Under the pieces are notes generated by a model. The model ran no database searches and was not told where the DNA came from. It worked only from the letters and a program-made list of their open reading frames with translations. Positions 45,489 to 54,322 of a DNA stretch of 64,000 nt are shown here, in pieces (position 1 is the stretch's first letter; each line of letters starts with the position of its first letter). The stretch spans positions 1-64,000 of the forward strand of contig NZ_AMRL01000002.1 in assembly GCF_000299935.1 (NCBI RefSeq), given 5' to 3'. Both the position numbers and the translations under genes were made by a program. Origin of the DNA: Oceanibaculum indicum P24 (GTDB lineage: Bacteria; Pseudomonadota; Alphaproteobacteria; Oceanibaculales; Oceanibaculaceae).

Positions 45489-46715
45489 CTAGATATAAGG
45501 CACTGCTCCATATCTTCCCTGCAGATATCCTCGCTCAAGATTATCTCCTTTTCGAGTCCTGAAATCTGTCAACGGATATATATGTGCGCTGCCGTCGTAG
45601 GCCTTCTGAACAAACCATAGTTGGTCTCTCCTGAAGAACTTTGATTTTAGAATATTAGTGTCGTGTGTGGTGGCAATTAGCTGAGAATTATTCTTATTAA
45701 TCGTATTATTAGAAAATAAATTAACTATAGATTCAACAATCTGCGTATGAAGACTCGCATCCAATTCATCTATAATTAAGACGCCGCCTTTATCCAATAC
45801 GGAGTATATGCGTCCCAATAGTACCAATAGCCTTCTGGTTCCAGAGCTCTCCTTAACAAGATCAAAGAACACTTCTTCACCTGATTCATGCAAGTGAGCT
45901 AGCCTAATTTCGTTAGATGGAAGTAAGTTAGCTTTTATTTCCACTTCGTTCGTGGAGAGTTTGGTAACAGCGTCATAAATTACCTTCTCCAAACTCTTCA
46001 CTTCTTCAGGAAATTCGGCAGGTACTCGCATATACCCCACGACGCCTGTTCCAATTTCCTTCAAAAACTCAATAATGCGAGGATCCAGCTCATCCGAATC
46101 AAAGGCGCGCACAGATACAGCAGAAACTGTTCTGATTCCTTCAAAAAATCTCGCGATTTCTGACAACAAGCCATGACCCGCCTGAGCTGCAGCAGAAATA
46201 TACAAAGAGTTTTTTCTAGTGATTTCTGAGATAGTTTTATTTTTTCCCTTTAAATTTCTTCCAAAAGAAAATTTACCTTCGCTTCTATGGTATAATTTTC
46301 TTTTCCTATTCTTTGGATAATCATACAGCTCTTCGAAAATAACCTCTTTGTCAGAGACGGCAAATGAAAAATGATATCTATTTTTATTTAAAATAAAATC
46401 GATGGAAAATTTTGATGGAAGAATCAAGCAATCATTGCAAAGAGCAAAGACCTCCCTACCAATTTCTTCGTCAGCTTTTTTCTTGTTATATGACGAAATA
46501 ACCATGTATTTCATAAAATTAATAGAATTAATTATTGCTGTTTTGCCAGATGCGTTGGCGCCATATATCATTATAGAAGGGAGGATTTTCACATCCTCTC
46601 TGCCTGGGTAATCTAACAACCCTGCTTTGGCATCACTCAGATCTGAAGCGACGAGCGACACGCTTTGTGAGTTTTTTATTGCAAGAAAATTTGAGACGCT
46701 GAATTGCAAGAGCAT
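45489..46715 (-). CDS. RloA/AbiLi-like AAA ATPase
   Basis: A 408-residue ABC/SMC-like ATPase of the AAA_15/AAA_21 (OLD-related) type. The N-terminus MLLQFSVSNFLAIKNSQSVSL is typical; Walker A GANASGKT at 52-59; signature ESSGTRRL at 289-296; Walker B LIIDELDASLH at 313-323; and TTHDTNIL at 349-356. It lacks its own TOPRIM domain, which is supplied by the separate RloB-like partner. The ATG at 46715 follows AGAGG. AT-rich composition marks it as foreign. Together the pair is a candidate abortive-infection system. Confidence 0.85.
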   Translation of the reverse strand: MLLQFSVSNFLAIKNSQSVSLVASDLSDAKAGLLDYPGREDVKILPSIMIYGANASGKTAIINSINFMKYMVISSYNKKKADEEIGREVFALCNDCLILPSKFSIDFILNKNRYHFSFAVSDKEVIFEELYDYPKNRKRKLYHRSEGKFSFGRNLKGKNKTISEITRKNSLYISAAAQAGHGLLSEIARFFEGIRTVSAVSVRAFDSDELDPRIIEFLKEIGTGVVGYMRVPAEFPEEVKSLEKVIYDAVTKLSTNEVEIKANLLPSNEIRLAHLHESGEEVFFDLVKESSGTRRLLVLLGRIYSVLDKGGVLIIDELDASLHTQIVESIVNLFSNNTINKNNSQLIATTHDTNILKSKFFRRDQLWFVQKAYDGSAHIYPLTDFRTRKGDNLERGYLQGRYGAVPYI

Positions 46716-46805
46716 AGATGCCTCTAGATAACACTTTAAGTGGCCATCCTAACAAAATCTTGCGATATTCACACGTAAAATACACAAAGGAATCATACTG
46801 CCCCC

Positions 46806-47729
46806 ATGCCGCGAATGAACTATTACGCCTATGGCGGGCTGGACCGCGCCGCCGCCCTGCGCCAGCGCGAGGAATGGCTGGAACACACGCTGATGGAGCC
46901 GGAGACGCGGCTGGTGCCGGTCTGGCGCAGCCGCAATCTGGTGGCCGAGGGCGACGAGCCGAAGCCGGTGCTGCTGGAACCGGAGGCCGCGCGCGACCTG
47001 ATGGATGGCAAGCGGCACACCGCCCTGCTGGGCGTGCGCGATGGCGTCACCTATGTCGCACTCGACGTCTCCGACCTGGATGAGGAGGAGGCGCAACGCC
47101 GCATCGCCAGTGCCGGTCCGCGCGCCAACTTCGTCGATCTGCGCGCGGTGGGGCCGCTGATGGTGCGCGAGGAGGGCTCGCTGCTGGCCTATGCGCGCGG
47201 CCTGATGTACTGGCATCTGCGCCACCGCTTCTGCGGGCTGTGCGGCCACCCGACCCTCGCGAAGAAGGCCGGGCATGTGCTGAAATGCAGCAATCCCGAT
47301 TGCGCCACCGAGCATTTCCCGCGCACCGACCCCGCCGTCATCATGCTGGTGGAGCAGGGTGACCGTGCGCTGCTCGGCCGCTCCCCGCGTTTTGCCGAGG
47401 GCATGTATTCGACGCTGGCCGGCTTCGTGGAGCCCGGCGAAAGCCTGGAGGAGGCCGTCGCCCGCGAGGTCGAGGAGGAGACCGGCGTGAAGGTCTCCGA
47501 CGTGCGCTATCACTCCTCCCAGCCATGGCCGTTCCCCTCCTCGATCATGTTGGGCTTCTATGCCACGGCGGAGAGTACGGAGATCACCATCGATACGGAG
47601 GAACTGGCCGACGCGCGCTGGTTCACCCGCACCGAGATGAAGGCGTTCGACGGGGTGAGCCGACGCCTGCCGCGCACGGATTCCATCGCCCGCCGGCTGA
47701 TCGACGACTGGCTGGCCGAAAAGGCGTAG
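46806..47729 (+). CDS. nudC: NADH pyrophosphatase
   Basis: A 307-residue Nudix hydrolase splitting NADH to NMNH and AMP, and a candidate RNA NAD-decapping enzyme. It has an N-terminal domain, a zinc ribbon with CGLCG and CSNPDC, the Nudix box GFVEPGESLEEAVAREVEEE, and the NudC-specific SQPWPFPSSIM after it. Start at 46806; an internal ATG at 46815 (MNYYAYGG) is also plausible as neither has a clear ribosome site. GC-rich, so it marks the end of the AT-rich island. Confidence 0.93.
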   Translation: MPRMNYYAYGGLDRAAALRQREEWLEHTLMEPETRLVPVWRSRNLVAEGDEPKPVLLEPEAARDLMDGKRHTALLGVRDGVTYVALDVSDLDEEEAQRRIASAGPRANFVDLRAVGPLMVREEGSLLAYARGLMYWHLRHRFCGLCGHPTLAKKAGHVLKCSNPDCATEHFPRTDPAVIMLVEQGDRALLGRSPRFAEGMYSTLAGFVEPGESLEEAVAREVEEETGVKVSDVRYHSSQPWPFPSSIMLGFYATAESTEITIDTEELADARWFTRTEMKAFDGVSRRLPRTDSIARRLIDDWLAEKA

Positions 47730-47780
47730 GCGTCAACGCGGCGGATTCAGATGTTCTGTCAATACCGACCTACCCTAAAT

Positions 47781-47880
47781 CGTCACCCTCGGGCTTGACC
47801 CGAGGGCCCAGGGGCGGCGCCTTGCCTGGGACGCCATGCCCTGCGTCCCTGGATTGCCGGGTCAAGCCCGGCAATGACAA
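47781..47880. repeat. Convergent-gap palindromic repeat, copy D (divergent subtype)
   Basis: Left hairpin CCCTCGGG-CTTGA-CCCGAGGG; right hairpin ATTGCCGGG-TCAAG-CCCGGCAAT; ends CGTCA and TGAC. Stem bases differ from the other copies on both sides of each stem. The middle contains its own inverted pair around CAGGG...CCCTG. It lies between nudC (plus) and pheA (minus), which converge. Confidence 0.8.
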
Positions 47881-47892
47881 GGAGTAATTAGT

Positions 47893-48762
47893 CTAGCGCC
47901 CGTTCTGCTTGGCGATCTGCCGGTAGGGGTTGGCTGGATAGGTTCCGAGGATCTTCACGGCCCCTTTGGGACAGAAGAATTTCAGCTCCTCCAGCGCGTG
48001 CTGCATCGACTGGCTTTCCGGGTGCCCCTCGGCATCGACATAGAATTGGGCCGCCTCGAACGAGCCGCCGACCATGTAGCTTTCCAGCTTGGTCAGGTTC
48101 ACGCCGTTGGTGGCGAAGCCGCCCAGCGCCTTGTACAGCGCCGCCGGCACGCTGCGCACGGCGAACACGATGGTGGTGACCACCGGCTGGTCATCCAGCG
48201 GCGGGACGATGCCCTGCCGCGCCATGATGAGGAAGCGCGTGGTATTGTGCGCGGCATCCTCGACATTGGCGCGCAGCACCTTCAGCCCATAGATCTCGGC
48301 GGCCAGCGGCGAGGCCAGGGCGGCGATCTCCGGATCGTTCAGCTCCGCGATCTCGGCGGCAGCACCCGCCGTGTCGGGATGGACGACGGGCTTCAGCTTC
48401 AGCTCGCGGATCAGCTTGCGGCACTGCGCCAGCGCCATGGCATGGCTGCGCACCTGGCTCAGGCCCTCGATGCTGGCATCCTTCGCGGCCAGCAGCGTCA
48501 GTTCGACGCGCTGGAAATGCTCGCCGATGATATGCAGGCCGGATTCCGGCAGCAGATGGTGGATGTCGGCGACCCGGCCGGCGACGGAATTCTCCACCGG
48601 CACCATGGCCAGCTCCGCGGCACCGCTGGAGACCGCTTCCAGCATGTCCTCAAAGCTGGCACAGGGCATCACTTCCATATCCGGACGGGCAGCGCGGCAG
48701 GCCATGTGCGAGAAGGCGCCGGGCAGGCCCTGGAAGGCGATGATGTTCTTCGGATCGGTCAT
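47893..48762 (-). CDS. pheA: Prephenate dehydratase
   Basis: A 289-residue monofunctional enzyme converting prephenate to phenylpyruvate for phenylalanine synthesis. The PDT domain has the catalytic motif NTTRFLIM (around residue 170) and VPVENSVAGRVADIH. A C-terminal ACT domain (about 195-275), with GVNLTKLESYMV in place of the textbook ESRP, gives feedback control by phenylalanine. It starts 26 bp after kdsB and is probably cotranscribed with it. Confidence 0.94.
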   Translation of the reverse strand: MTDPKNIIAFQGLPGAFSHMACRAARPDMEVMPCASFEDMLEAVSSGAAELAMVPVENSVAGRVADIHHLLPESGLHIIGEHFQRVELTLLAAKDASIEGLSQVRSHAMALAQCRKLIRELKLKPVVHPDTAGAAAEIAELNDPEIAALASPLAAEIYGLKVLRANVEDAAHNTTRFLIMARQGIVPPLDDQPVVTTIVFAVRSVPAALYKALGGFATNGVNLTKLESYMVGGSFEAAQFYVDAEGHPESQSMQHALEELKFFCPKGAVKILGTYPANPYRQIAKQNGR

Positions 48763-48788
48763 GAGAGGCCCCTGGAGATGCCCCCGAT

Positions 48789-49556
48789 TTAGCGGCCAGA
48801 GGCAAGGAGTTGCCGGGCCCGGTCGAGGTCGGCGGGAGTATCGACGCCGAGCGGAACCGTGTCAACGCGCGCCACCTCGATGCGCATGCCGGCTTCCAGC
48901 GCGCGCAGCTGCTCCAGCTTCTCGCGCAGCTCCAGCGGGCTCGGTGGCAATGAGACGAAGCGGCGCAGCGCGTCCCGGCGATAGGCGTAGAGGCCGATAT
49001 GGTGGAACAGCTCGCCCTCGCCCCAGGGCGCCGTGGCGCGGGTGAAGTAGAGCGCATGGCCGACATCGCCCGTCTCACGCCAGGCCACCACCGGCTTCAC
49101 CACCTGGCTGGCAGTGCGCTCCTCCGCAATCGTGATCGACGCGGCCAGCGTGCCGATATCGACCGCCGGGTCGGCCAGCAGATCGAAGGCCTTGGCGACA
49201 ATGGCCGGGTCCAGCGTCGGCAGGTCGCCCTGCACATTCACCACCGCATCATAGGCGCCCTCCGGGTCGATGCGTTCCAGCGCCTGCCAGATGCGGTCGG
49301 AACCCGAGGGTAAATCCGGGTCGGTCAGCACCGCCTGACCACCCGCTGCCGCCACCGCCGCCACGATCTCCGGCTCGGCGGCCGCGACCCAGACCGGGCC
49401 GATGCGGGCCTCCATCGCGCGGCGCCAGACTTGCACGATCATCGGCGCGCCGCCGATATCGGCCAGCGGCTTGCCGGGCAGCCGGGTCGAGGCCATGCGC
49501 GCCGGGATGATGATCACGGGCCGGGTTGCAGCGGGGGAAACGGGGGCGTGAGCCAT
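48789..49556 (-). CDS. kdsB: 3-deoxy-manno-octulosonate cytidylyltransferase
   Basis: A 255-residue enzyme that makes CMP-Kdo for the LPS inner core. The nucleotide-binding [19 protein letters not shown] opens the fold after a short leader; [11 protein letters not shown] and the late [13 protein letters not shown] are conserved KdsB sequence. The ATG at 49556 was chosen since the longer frame to 49817 covers the divergent promoter region and overlaps the cytochrome gene start. It is divergent from the cytochrome c gene across a 251-bp gap. Confidence 0.94.
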   Translation of the reverse strand: MAHAPVSPAATRPVIIIPARMASTRLPGKPLADIGGAPMIVQVWRRAMEARIGPVWVAAAEPEIVAAVAAAGGQAVLTDPDLPSGSDRIWQALERIDPEGAYDAVVNVQGDLPTLDPAIVAKAFDLLADPAVDIGTLAASITIAEERTASQVVKPVVAWRETGDVGHALYFTRATAPWGEGELFHHIGLYAYRRDALRRFVSLPPSPLELREKLEQLRALEAGMRIEVARVDTVPLGVDTPADLDRARQLLASGR

Positions 49557-49807
49557 GATTCCGAACAGCTTTCTGTAACGAATGACTGACAGTGCGCGAC
49601 AGAATGCCGCACCGAAATCGCCGATGCGAGGACGCTTTTGCGTCGCGCCGGCGGCGAAAGACGATATATCGGTGCCTTCAGGGACAGCACGACGCCGGAT
49701 TTCCCTCGGATTACCCGGCGCCGCGCCTTTCCTTTGGACACGCGCGCCGGGAATCACTAATCTCCCGCGCTCTGGAAAAGCAATACGGGACGTGACGAGG
49801 TCTCTCC

Positions 49808-50347
49808 ATGTCGACATTTGAACTGAACAAGGTTGCTGCCGGTGTCCTCATTGGCGCCCTGCTGTTCATGGTGACCGGTTTCCTGGGGCACATGCTGGTG
49901 GCGCCCAAGCCGCTGCAGGAAAATGCCTACAAGGTCGAGGTCGCCGAGGAAGCCACCGCCACGGCCGCCGCTCCGCAGGAATTCCAGTGGCCGGAGCCGA
50001 TCGCGCCGCTGCTGGCCTCCGCCGACGCCTCGGCTGGCGAGGCGCTGGTGAAGCGCTGCACCGCCTGCCACACCTTCGAGAAGGGCGGCCCGAACCGCGT
50101 TGGCCCGAACCTCTACAACATCGTGAATGCCGACAAGGCGCATCTCGGCGATTTCGCCTATTCCGACGCGATGGCCTCGGCCGAGGGCGAGTGGGGCTAC
50201 GAGAATCTCAGCCGCTTCATCTTCAATCCGAAGGAATATATCCCGGGCACGAAGATGAATTTTGCCGGGCTGAAGAAGGATACGGACCGCGCCAACCTGA
50301 TCGCCTATCTTCGCTCGCTGTCCGACAATCCGGCTCCGCTGCCGTAA
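49808..50347 (+). CDS. Membrane-anchored class I cytochrome c (CycM-like)
   Basis: A 179-residue cytochrome with an uncleaved N-terminal helix (about 9-30), an Ala/Glu-rich linker, and a cytochrome c domain (about 72-177). The haem motif is CTACH (Cys84, Cys87, His88) and the distal ligand is Met150 in GTKMNFAG. This matches alphaproteobacterial CycM-type cytochromes, which shuttle electrons from the bc1 complex to terminal oxidase at the membrane. Divergent from kdsB-pheA, an arrangement found in other alphaproteobacteria by my recollection. hisN follows within 10 bp. Confidence 0.92.
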   Translation: MSTFELNKVAAGVLIGALLFMVTGFLGHMLVAPKPLQENAYKVEVAEEATATAAAPQEFQWPEPIAPLLASADASAGEALVKRCTACHTFEKGGPNRVGPNLYNIVNADKAHLGDFAYSDAMASAEGEWGYENLSRFIFNPKEYIPGTKMNFAGLKKDTDRANLIAYLRSLSDNPAPLP

Positions 50348-50357
50348 GCAGCTCTCC

Positions 50358-51143
50358 GTGACCGAGACTTGCCCCGACTCGCTCGTCCGCTTCGCCGGCC
50401 ATCTGGCCGACGCGGCGGGCGAAGTCGCGCAACGCTACTTCCGCAGTGGCGTGCAGGCGGAGGACAAGGCCGACGAAAGCCCGGTCACCATCGCCGACCG
50501 CACCGCCGAGGCGGCGATGCGCGCCCTGATCGAGAAGGAATTTCCCGACCACGGCATCATCGGCGAGGAACATGGCAGCGTGCGCCGCGACGCCGAATGG
50601 GTCTGGGTCCTGGACCCGATCGACGGCACCAAGGCCTTCCTTACCGGCAAGCCGCTGTTCGGCACGCTGATCGGGCTGCTGCACAAGGGCGAGCCGGTGC
50701 TGGGCGTCATCAACCAGCCGATCATCAATGACCGCTGGATCGGCGGCGCCGGCCACCCTACCACGCTGAACGGCATTCCGGCCCGTACCCGCCCCGCCGA
50801 GAAGGGCCTGGGCGGTGCTGTGCTGCAGACCACCTCCCCCGACATGTTCAAGGACGGCAAGTTCGCCGCCTTCGAGCGAGTCGGCAAGGCCTGCAAATTC
50901 ATCCACTGGGGCGGCGACTGCTACGGCTTCGGCCTGCTGGCCAGCGGCTTCATCGATATCGCCATCGAATCCTCGCTGCAGCTCTATGACTGGGCGGCGC
51001 TGGCCCCCATCATCGAACAGGCCGGCGGCAGCCTGACCGACTGGCAGGGCAAGAAGCTGGAAATCCGCGATGGCAGCTTCGACGTGGTGGCCTGCGGCGA
51101 CCGCCGGATGCTGCCTGCTGTCCTCGACCTGCTGAACGCCTGA
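50358..51143 (+). CDS. hisN: Histidinol-phosphatase, inositol monophosphatase family
   Basis: A 261-residue Mg-dependent phosphatase. Family motifs are GEEHGS (metal Glu), LDPIDGTKAFLTGKP (metal Asp-x-Ile-Asp) and LQLYDWAALAPIIEQAGG (late metal Asp). FLTGKP and the overall sequence suit the HisN branch, which dephosphorylates histidinol phosphate in actinobacteria and alphaproteobacteria. General inositol monophosphatase activity is the alternative. Start is GTG at 50358, 10 bp after the cytochrome stop. A strong terminator follows. Confidence 0.87.
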   Translation: MTETCPDSLVRFAGHLADAAGEVAQRYFRSGVQAEDKADESPVTIADRTAEAAMRALIEKEFPDHGIIGEEHGSVRRDAEWVWVLDPIDGTKAFLTGKPLFGTLIGLLHKGEPVLGVINQPIINDRWIGGAGHPTTLNGIPARTRPAEKGLGGAVLQTTSPDMFKDGKFAAFERVGKACKFIHWGGDCYGFGLLASGFIDIAIESSLQLYDWAALAPIIEQAGGSLTDWQGKKLEIRDGSFDVVACGDRRMLPAVLDLLNA

Positions 51144-51156
51144 ATTTGCACGGCTG

Positions 51157-51192
51157 AGCCGGCGCCTCCAGCGGCGCCTGGCGGCTTTTTTT
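51157..51192 (+). terminator. Intrinsic terminator of the cytochrome c-hisN unit
   Basis: AGCCG-GCGCC and GGCGC-(CTGG)-CGGCT form a GC-rich stem with one bulge, followed by seven T residues (51186-51192). It lies 13 bp after the hisN stop on the coding strand. Confidence 0.8.
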
Positions 51193-51325
51193 GCGCGAAG
51201 TAAGTACGCGCCTCTCCTTTATCCCGCGCGATCTGCCATTATATCGCCGTTAAGCACGGTTACCCGGATACCCGTTCCGGCCCCGAATTTTCGGCCCGCC
51301 TTCGGAGAGGAGACACGAAAAGCCC

Positions 51326-53176
51326 ATGCGACAGACGCTCGCCCGCTTCCTGCTCCTGCTGCTGTCCTTTCTTGCGCTGCCCGCCCTGACGGTACCGGCC
51401 ACGGCGCAGGAGGTGACGACCAGCCACGCGCTGATCCTGCACGGCACGCCGAAATACCCGGCGGACTTCAAACATTTCGAGTATGTGAACCCGGACGCGC
51501 CGAAGGGCGGCGAGGTCATTCAGGCCGCCATCGGCACCTTCGACAGCCTGAACCCCTTCATCCTGCGCGGCGTCTCGGCGGCGGCGCTCGGGCTGACCTT
51601 CGACACGCTGCTTCAGAGCAGCTCGGACGAGGCCTTCACCGAATACGGCCTGCTGGCGGAAAGTATCGAGCTGCCGGCCGACCGCAAATGGGTCGCCTTC
51701 ACGCTGCGACCGGAAGCCCGCTTCCACGACGGCAAGCCGGTCACGGCAGAGGATGTGGTGTGGAGCTTCGAGACGCTGAAGGCCAAGGGCGCCCCATTCT
51801 ACCGGGCCTATTACGCCGATGTGCTGAAGGCCGAAGCGCTGGGCGAGCGCAAGGTGCGGTTCAGCTTCGGCGACACGGTGAATATGGAGCTGCCGCTGAT
51901 CATCGGGCAGATGCCGGTGCTGCCGAAGCACTACTTCGCCGATAAGGAATTCGACCGCACCTCGCTGGAGCCGATCACCGGCAGCGGCCCCTACAAGGTG
52001 GCCAGCTTCGAGCCCGGGCGCACCATCACCTATGAGCGGGTAGCGGACTACTGGGCCAAGGATCTGCCGATCATGCGCGGCCGCTATAATTACGACCGCA
52101 TCCGCTACGATTATTACCGGGACGCCACCGTCGCCATCGAGGCCTTCAAGGCTGGCGCCTACGATTTCCGGCTGGAGAACAGCGCCAAGGAATGGGCGAC
52201 CGCCTATGATTTCCCGGCCCAGCGCCAGGGGCTGGCGGTGCAGCGCGAAATCCCCCACGAGCTGCCGACCGGCATGCAGGGCTTCGCAATGAACACCCGC
52301 CGCGCGATCTTCAGCGATCCGCGCGTGCGTCTGGCGATGAACTATGCCTTCGACTTCGAATGGTCGAACAAGGCGCTGTTCTACGGCGCCTATACGCGGA
52401 CCGAGAGCTATTTCTCCAATTCGGAGTTGGCCTCGCGCGGCCTGCCGGAAGGGGAGGAGCTGAAGATCCTGGAACAGTTCCGCGGCAAGATTCCAGACGA
52501 GGTCTTCACCACCGAATACAAGAACCCCACCACCGACGGGTCGGGCAACAACCGCGCCAATCTGCGCAAGGCGCTGGAGCTGCTGCAATCCGCCGGCTGG
52601 CAGGTGAAGGGCGGCAAGCTGGTGAATGCGGCGGGCGAGCCCTTCGCCTTCGAAATTCTGCTCTCCAGCCCGACCTTCGAGCGGATTGCCCTGCCCTATG
52701 CGAAGAATCTGGAGCGGCTGGGCATCGAGGCCAGCGTGCGCACGGTGGACACCGCGCAGTACCAGAACCGCATCGATGGCTTCGATTTCGACATGACCGT
52801 CGATGTCTGGGGCCAGTCGCTGTCGCCCGGTAACGAGCAGCGCGATTTCTGGGGCTCCAGCCGCCGCGACGAGCAAGGCAGCCGCAACACTGCCGGCATC
52901 GCCGACCCGGTGATCGACCAGCTAATCGACATGGTGATCCAGGCGCCGGACCGCGACAGCCTGATCGCCCGCACCCGCGCGCTGGACCGGGTGCTGCTGT
53001 GGGGCCATTACGTGGTGCCGCACTGGCATATCCGCGCCTTCCGCACGGTCTATTGGGACAAGTTCGCGCAGCCCGACATCACGCCGAAATACGCGCTGGG
53101 CTTCAGCGATACCTGGTGGATCGACCCGGCCAAGGCGGAGAAGGTGAACGCCTTCCGCCGTCGGTCCAGCAACTGA
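51326..53176 (+). CDS. yejA: ABC transporter substrate-binding protein (YejA-like)
   Basis: A 616-residue periplasmic SBP_bac_5 protein with a Sec signal (1-28, cleavage near ATAQ). Conserved family pieces include HALILHGTPKYPADFKHFEYVNP, TFDSLNPFILRG, FTLRPEARFHDGKPVTAEDV and a C-terminal VVPHWHIRAFR typical of YejA. It binds oligopeptides; in E. coli the Yej system carries microcin C-type peptides. It heads a complete yejABEF operon. The ribosome site GAGAGGAG is somewhat distant from the ATG. Confidence 0.9.
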   Translation: MRQTLARFLLLLLSFLALPALTVPATAQEVTTSHALILHGTPKYPADFKHFEYVNPDAPKGGEVIQAAIGTFDSLNPFILRGVSAAALGLTFDTLLQSSSDEAFTEYGLLAESIELPADRKWVAFTLRPEARFHDGKPVTAEDVVWSFETLKAKGAPFYRAYYADVLKAEALGERKVRFSFGDTVNMELPLIIGQMPVLPKHYFADKEFDRTSLEPITGSGPYKVASFEPGRTITYERVADYWAKDLPIMRGRYNYDRIRYDYYRDATVAIEAFKAGAYDFRLENSAKEWATAYDFPAQRQGLAVQREIPHELPTGMQGFAMNTRRAIFSDPRVRLAMNYAFDFEWSNKALFYGAYTRTESYFSNSELASRGLPEGEELKILEQFRGKIPDEVFTTEYKNPTTDGSGNNRANLRKALELLQSAGWQVKGGKLVNAAGEPFAFEILLSSPTFERIALPYAKNLERLGIEASVRTVDTAQYQNRIDGFDFDMTVDVWGQSLSPGNEQRDFWGSSRRDEQGSRNTAGIADPVIDQLIDMVIQAPDRDSLIARTRALDRVLLWGHYVVPHWHIRAFRTVYWDKFAQPDITPKYALGFSDTWWIDPAKAEKVNAFRRRSSN

Positions 53177-53196
53177 CCGGAAACCGGTAGCGCCCC

Positions 53197-54318
53197 GTGC
53201 TGGCCTATATCGTCCGCCGCCTGCTGCTGATCGTCCCGACCCTGTTCGGGATCATGGTGCTGAACTTCGTCATCGTGCAGGCCGCCCCCGGCGGGCCGGT
53301 CGAACGCATGATCGCGGAGATCCGGGGCACGGCGGTGGATGCCACGGCGCGCATCACCGGCGGTGGCGGCGAGCAGGCACCTGGCGGCGGCACCGAGTCG
53401 CGGTCCTCCAGCCGCAGCGGCGACGAGTCCGCCAGCCAGTATCGCGGCGCGCGCGGCCTGCCGCCCGAGCTCATCAAGGATCTGGAGCGCCAGTTCGGCT
53501 TCGACAAACCGCCGCTGGAACGCTTCACGCTGATGATCGGCAATTATCTCGCCTTCGATTTCGGCGAGAGCTTCTTCCGCAACCAGCGCGTCGTCGATCT
53601 GGTGCTGGACAAGATGCCGGTGTCGATCTCGCTGGGGCTGTGGACCACGCTGCTGGTCTATCTGATCTCCATCCCGCTCGGCGTGCGCAAGGCGGTGCGC
53701 GACGGCAGCGCCTTCGATGTCTGGACCTCCGCCGTTGTCATTGTCGGCTACGCCATACCGGGCTTCCTGTTCGCCATTCTGCTGGTGGTGCTGTTCGCCG
53801 GCGGCAGCTTCCTCGACTGGTTCCCCTTGCGCGGCCTGACCAGCGCCAACTGGGAGCAGCTGTCCTGGCCGGCCCGCATCGTCGATTATTTCTGGCATCT
53901 GGTGCTGCCGATCACCGCCATGGTCATCGGCGGCTTCGCCGGCCTGACCATGCTGACCAAGAACTCCTTCCTGGAGGAGATCAACAAGCAGTACGTCATG
54001 ACCGCGCGAGCCAAGGGGCTGACCGAGAACCGCGTGCTGTACGGCCATGTGTTCCGCAACGCCATGCTGATCGTGGTCGCCGGCTTTCCCAGCGCCTTCA
54101 TCGGCATCCTGTTCACCGGCGCGCTGCTGATCGAGGTGATCTTCTCGCTGGACGGGCTGGGGCTGCTGGGCTTCGAGGCGGCGATCAACCGTGACTATCC
54201 GATCATGTTCGGCACGCTGTATTTCTTCACCCTGCTGGGGCTGCTGCTGAACCTGGTGGGCGACCTGATGTATGTCGCCATCGACCCGCGCATCGATTTC
54301 GAGAGCCGGGAGGTCTAG
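53197..54318 (+). CDS. yejB: ABC transporter permease (YejB-like)
   Basis: A 373-residue inner-membrane permease of the BPD_transp_1 (DppB-like) family. After the first helix (about 8-30) comes a periplasmic loop with a Gly/Ser-rich low-complexity stretch (about 53-85). The remaining helices hold the EAA loop, [21 protein letters not shown]-type sequence around 268-290, that contacts YejF. Start is GTG at 53197, 20 bp after yejA. Confidence 0.9.
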   Translation: MLAYIVRRLLLIVPTLFGIMVLNFVIVQAAPGGPVERMIAEIRGTAVDATARITGGGGEQAPGGGTESRSSSRSGDESASQYRGARGLPPELIKDLERQFGFDKPPLERFTLMIGNYLAFDFGESFFRNQRVVDLVLDKMPVSISLGLWTTLLVYLISIPLGVRKAVRDGSAFDVWTSAVVIVGYAIPGFLFAILLVVLFAGGSFLDWFPLRGLTSANWEQLSWPARIVDYFWHLVLPITAMVIGGFAGLTMLTKNSFLEEINKQYVMTARAKGLTENRVLYGHVFRNAMLIVVAGFPSAFIGILFTGALLIEVIFSLDGLGLLGFEAAINRDYPIMFGTLYFFTLLGLLLNLVGDLMYVAIDPRIDFESREV

Positions 54319-54322
54319 GGCG

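Noticed and set aside
44842-46715. Toxin-antitoxin pair interpretation of the AT-rich island
   Set aside because: Both proteins have RloA/RloB-type motifs and are far larger than usual antitoxins; no small antitoxin-like frame is present.
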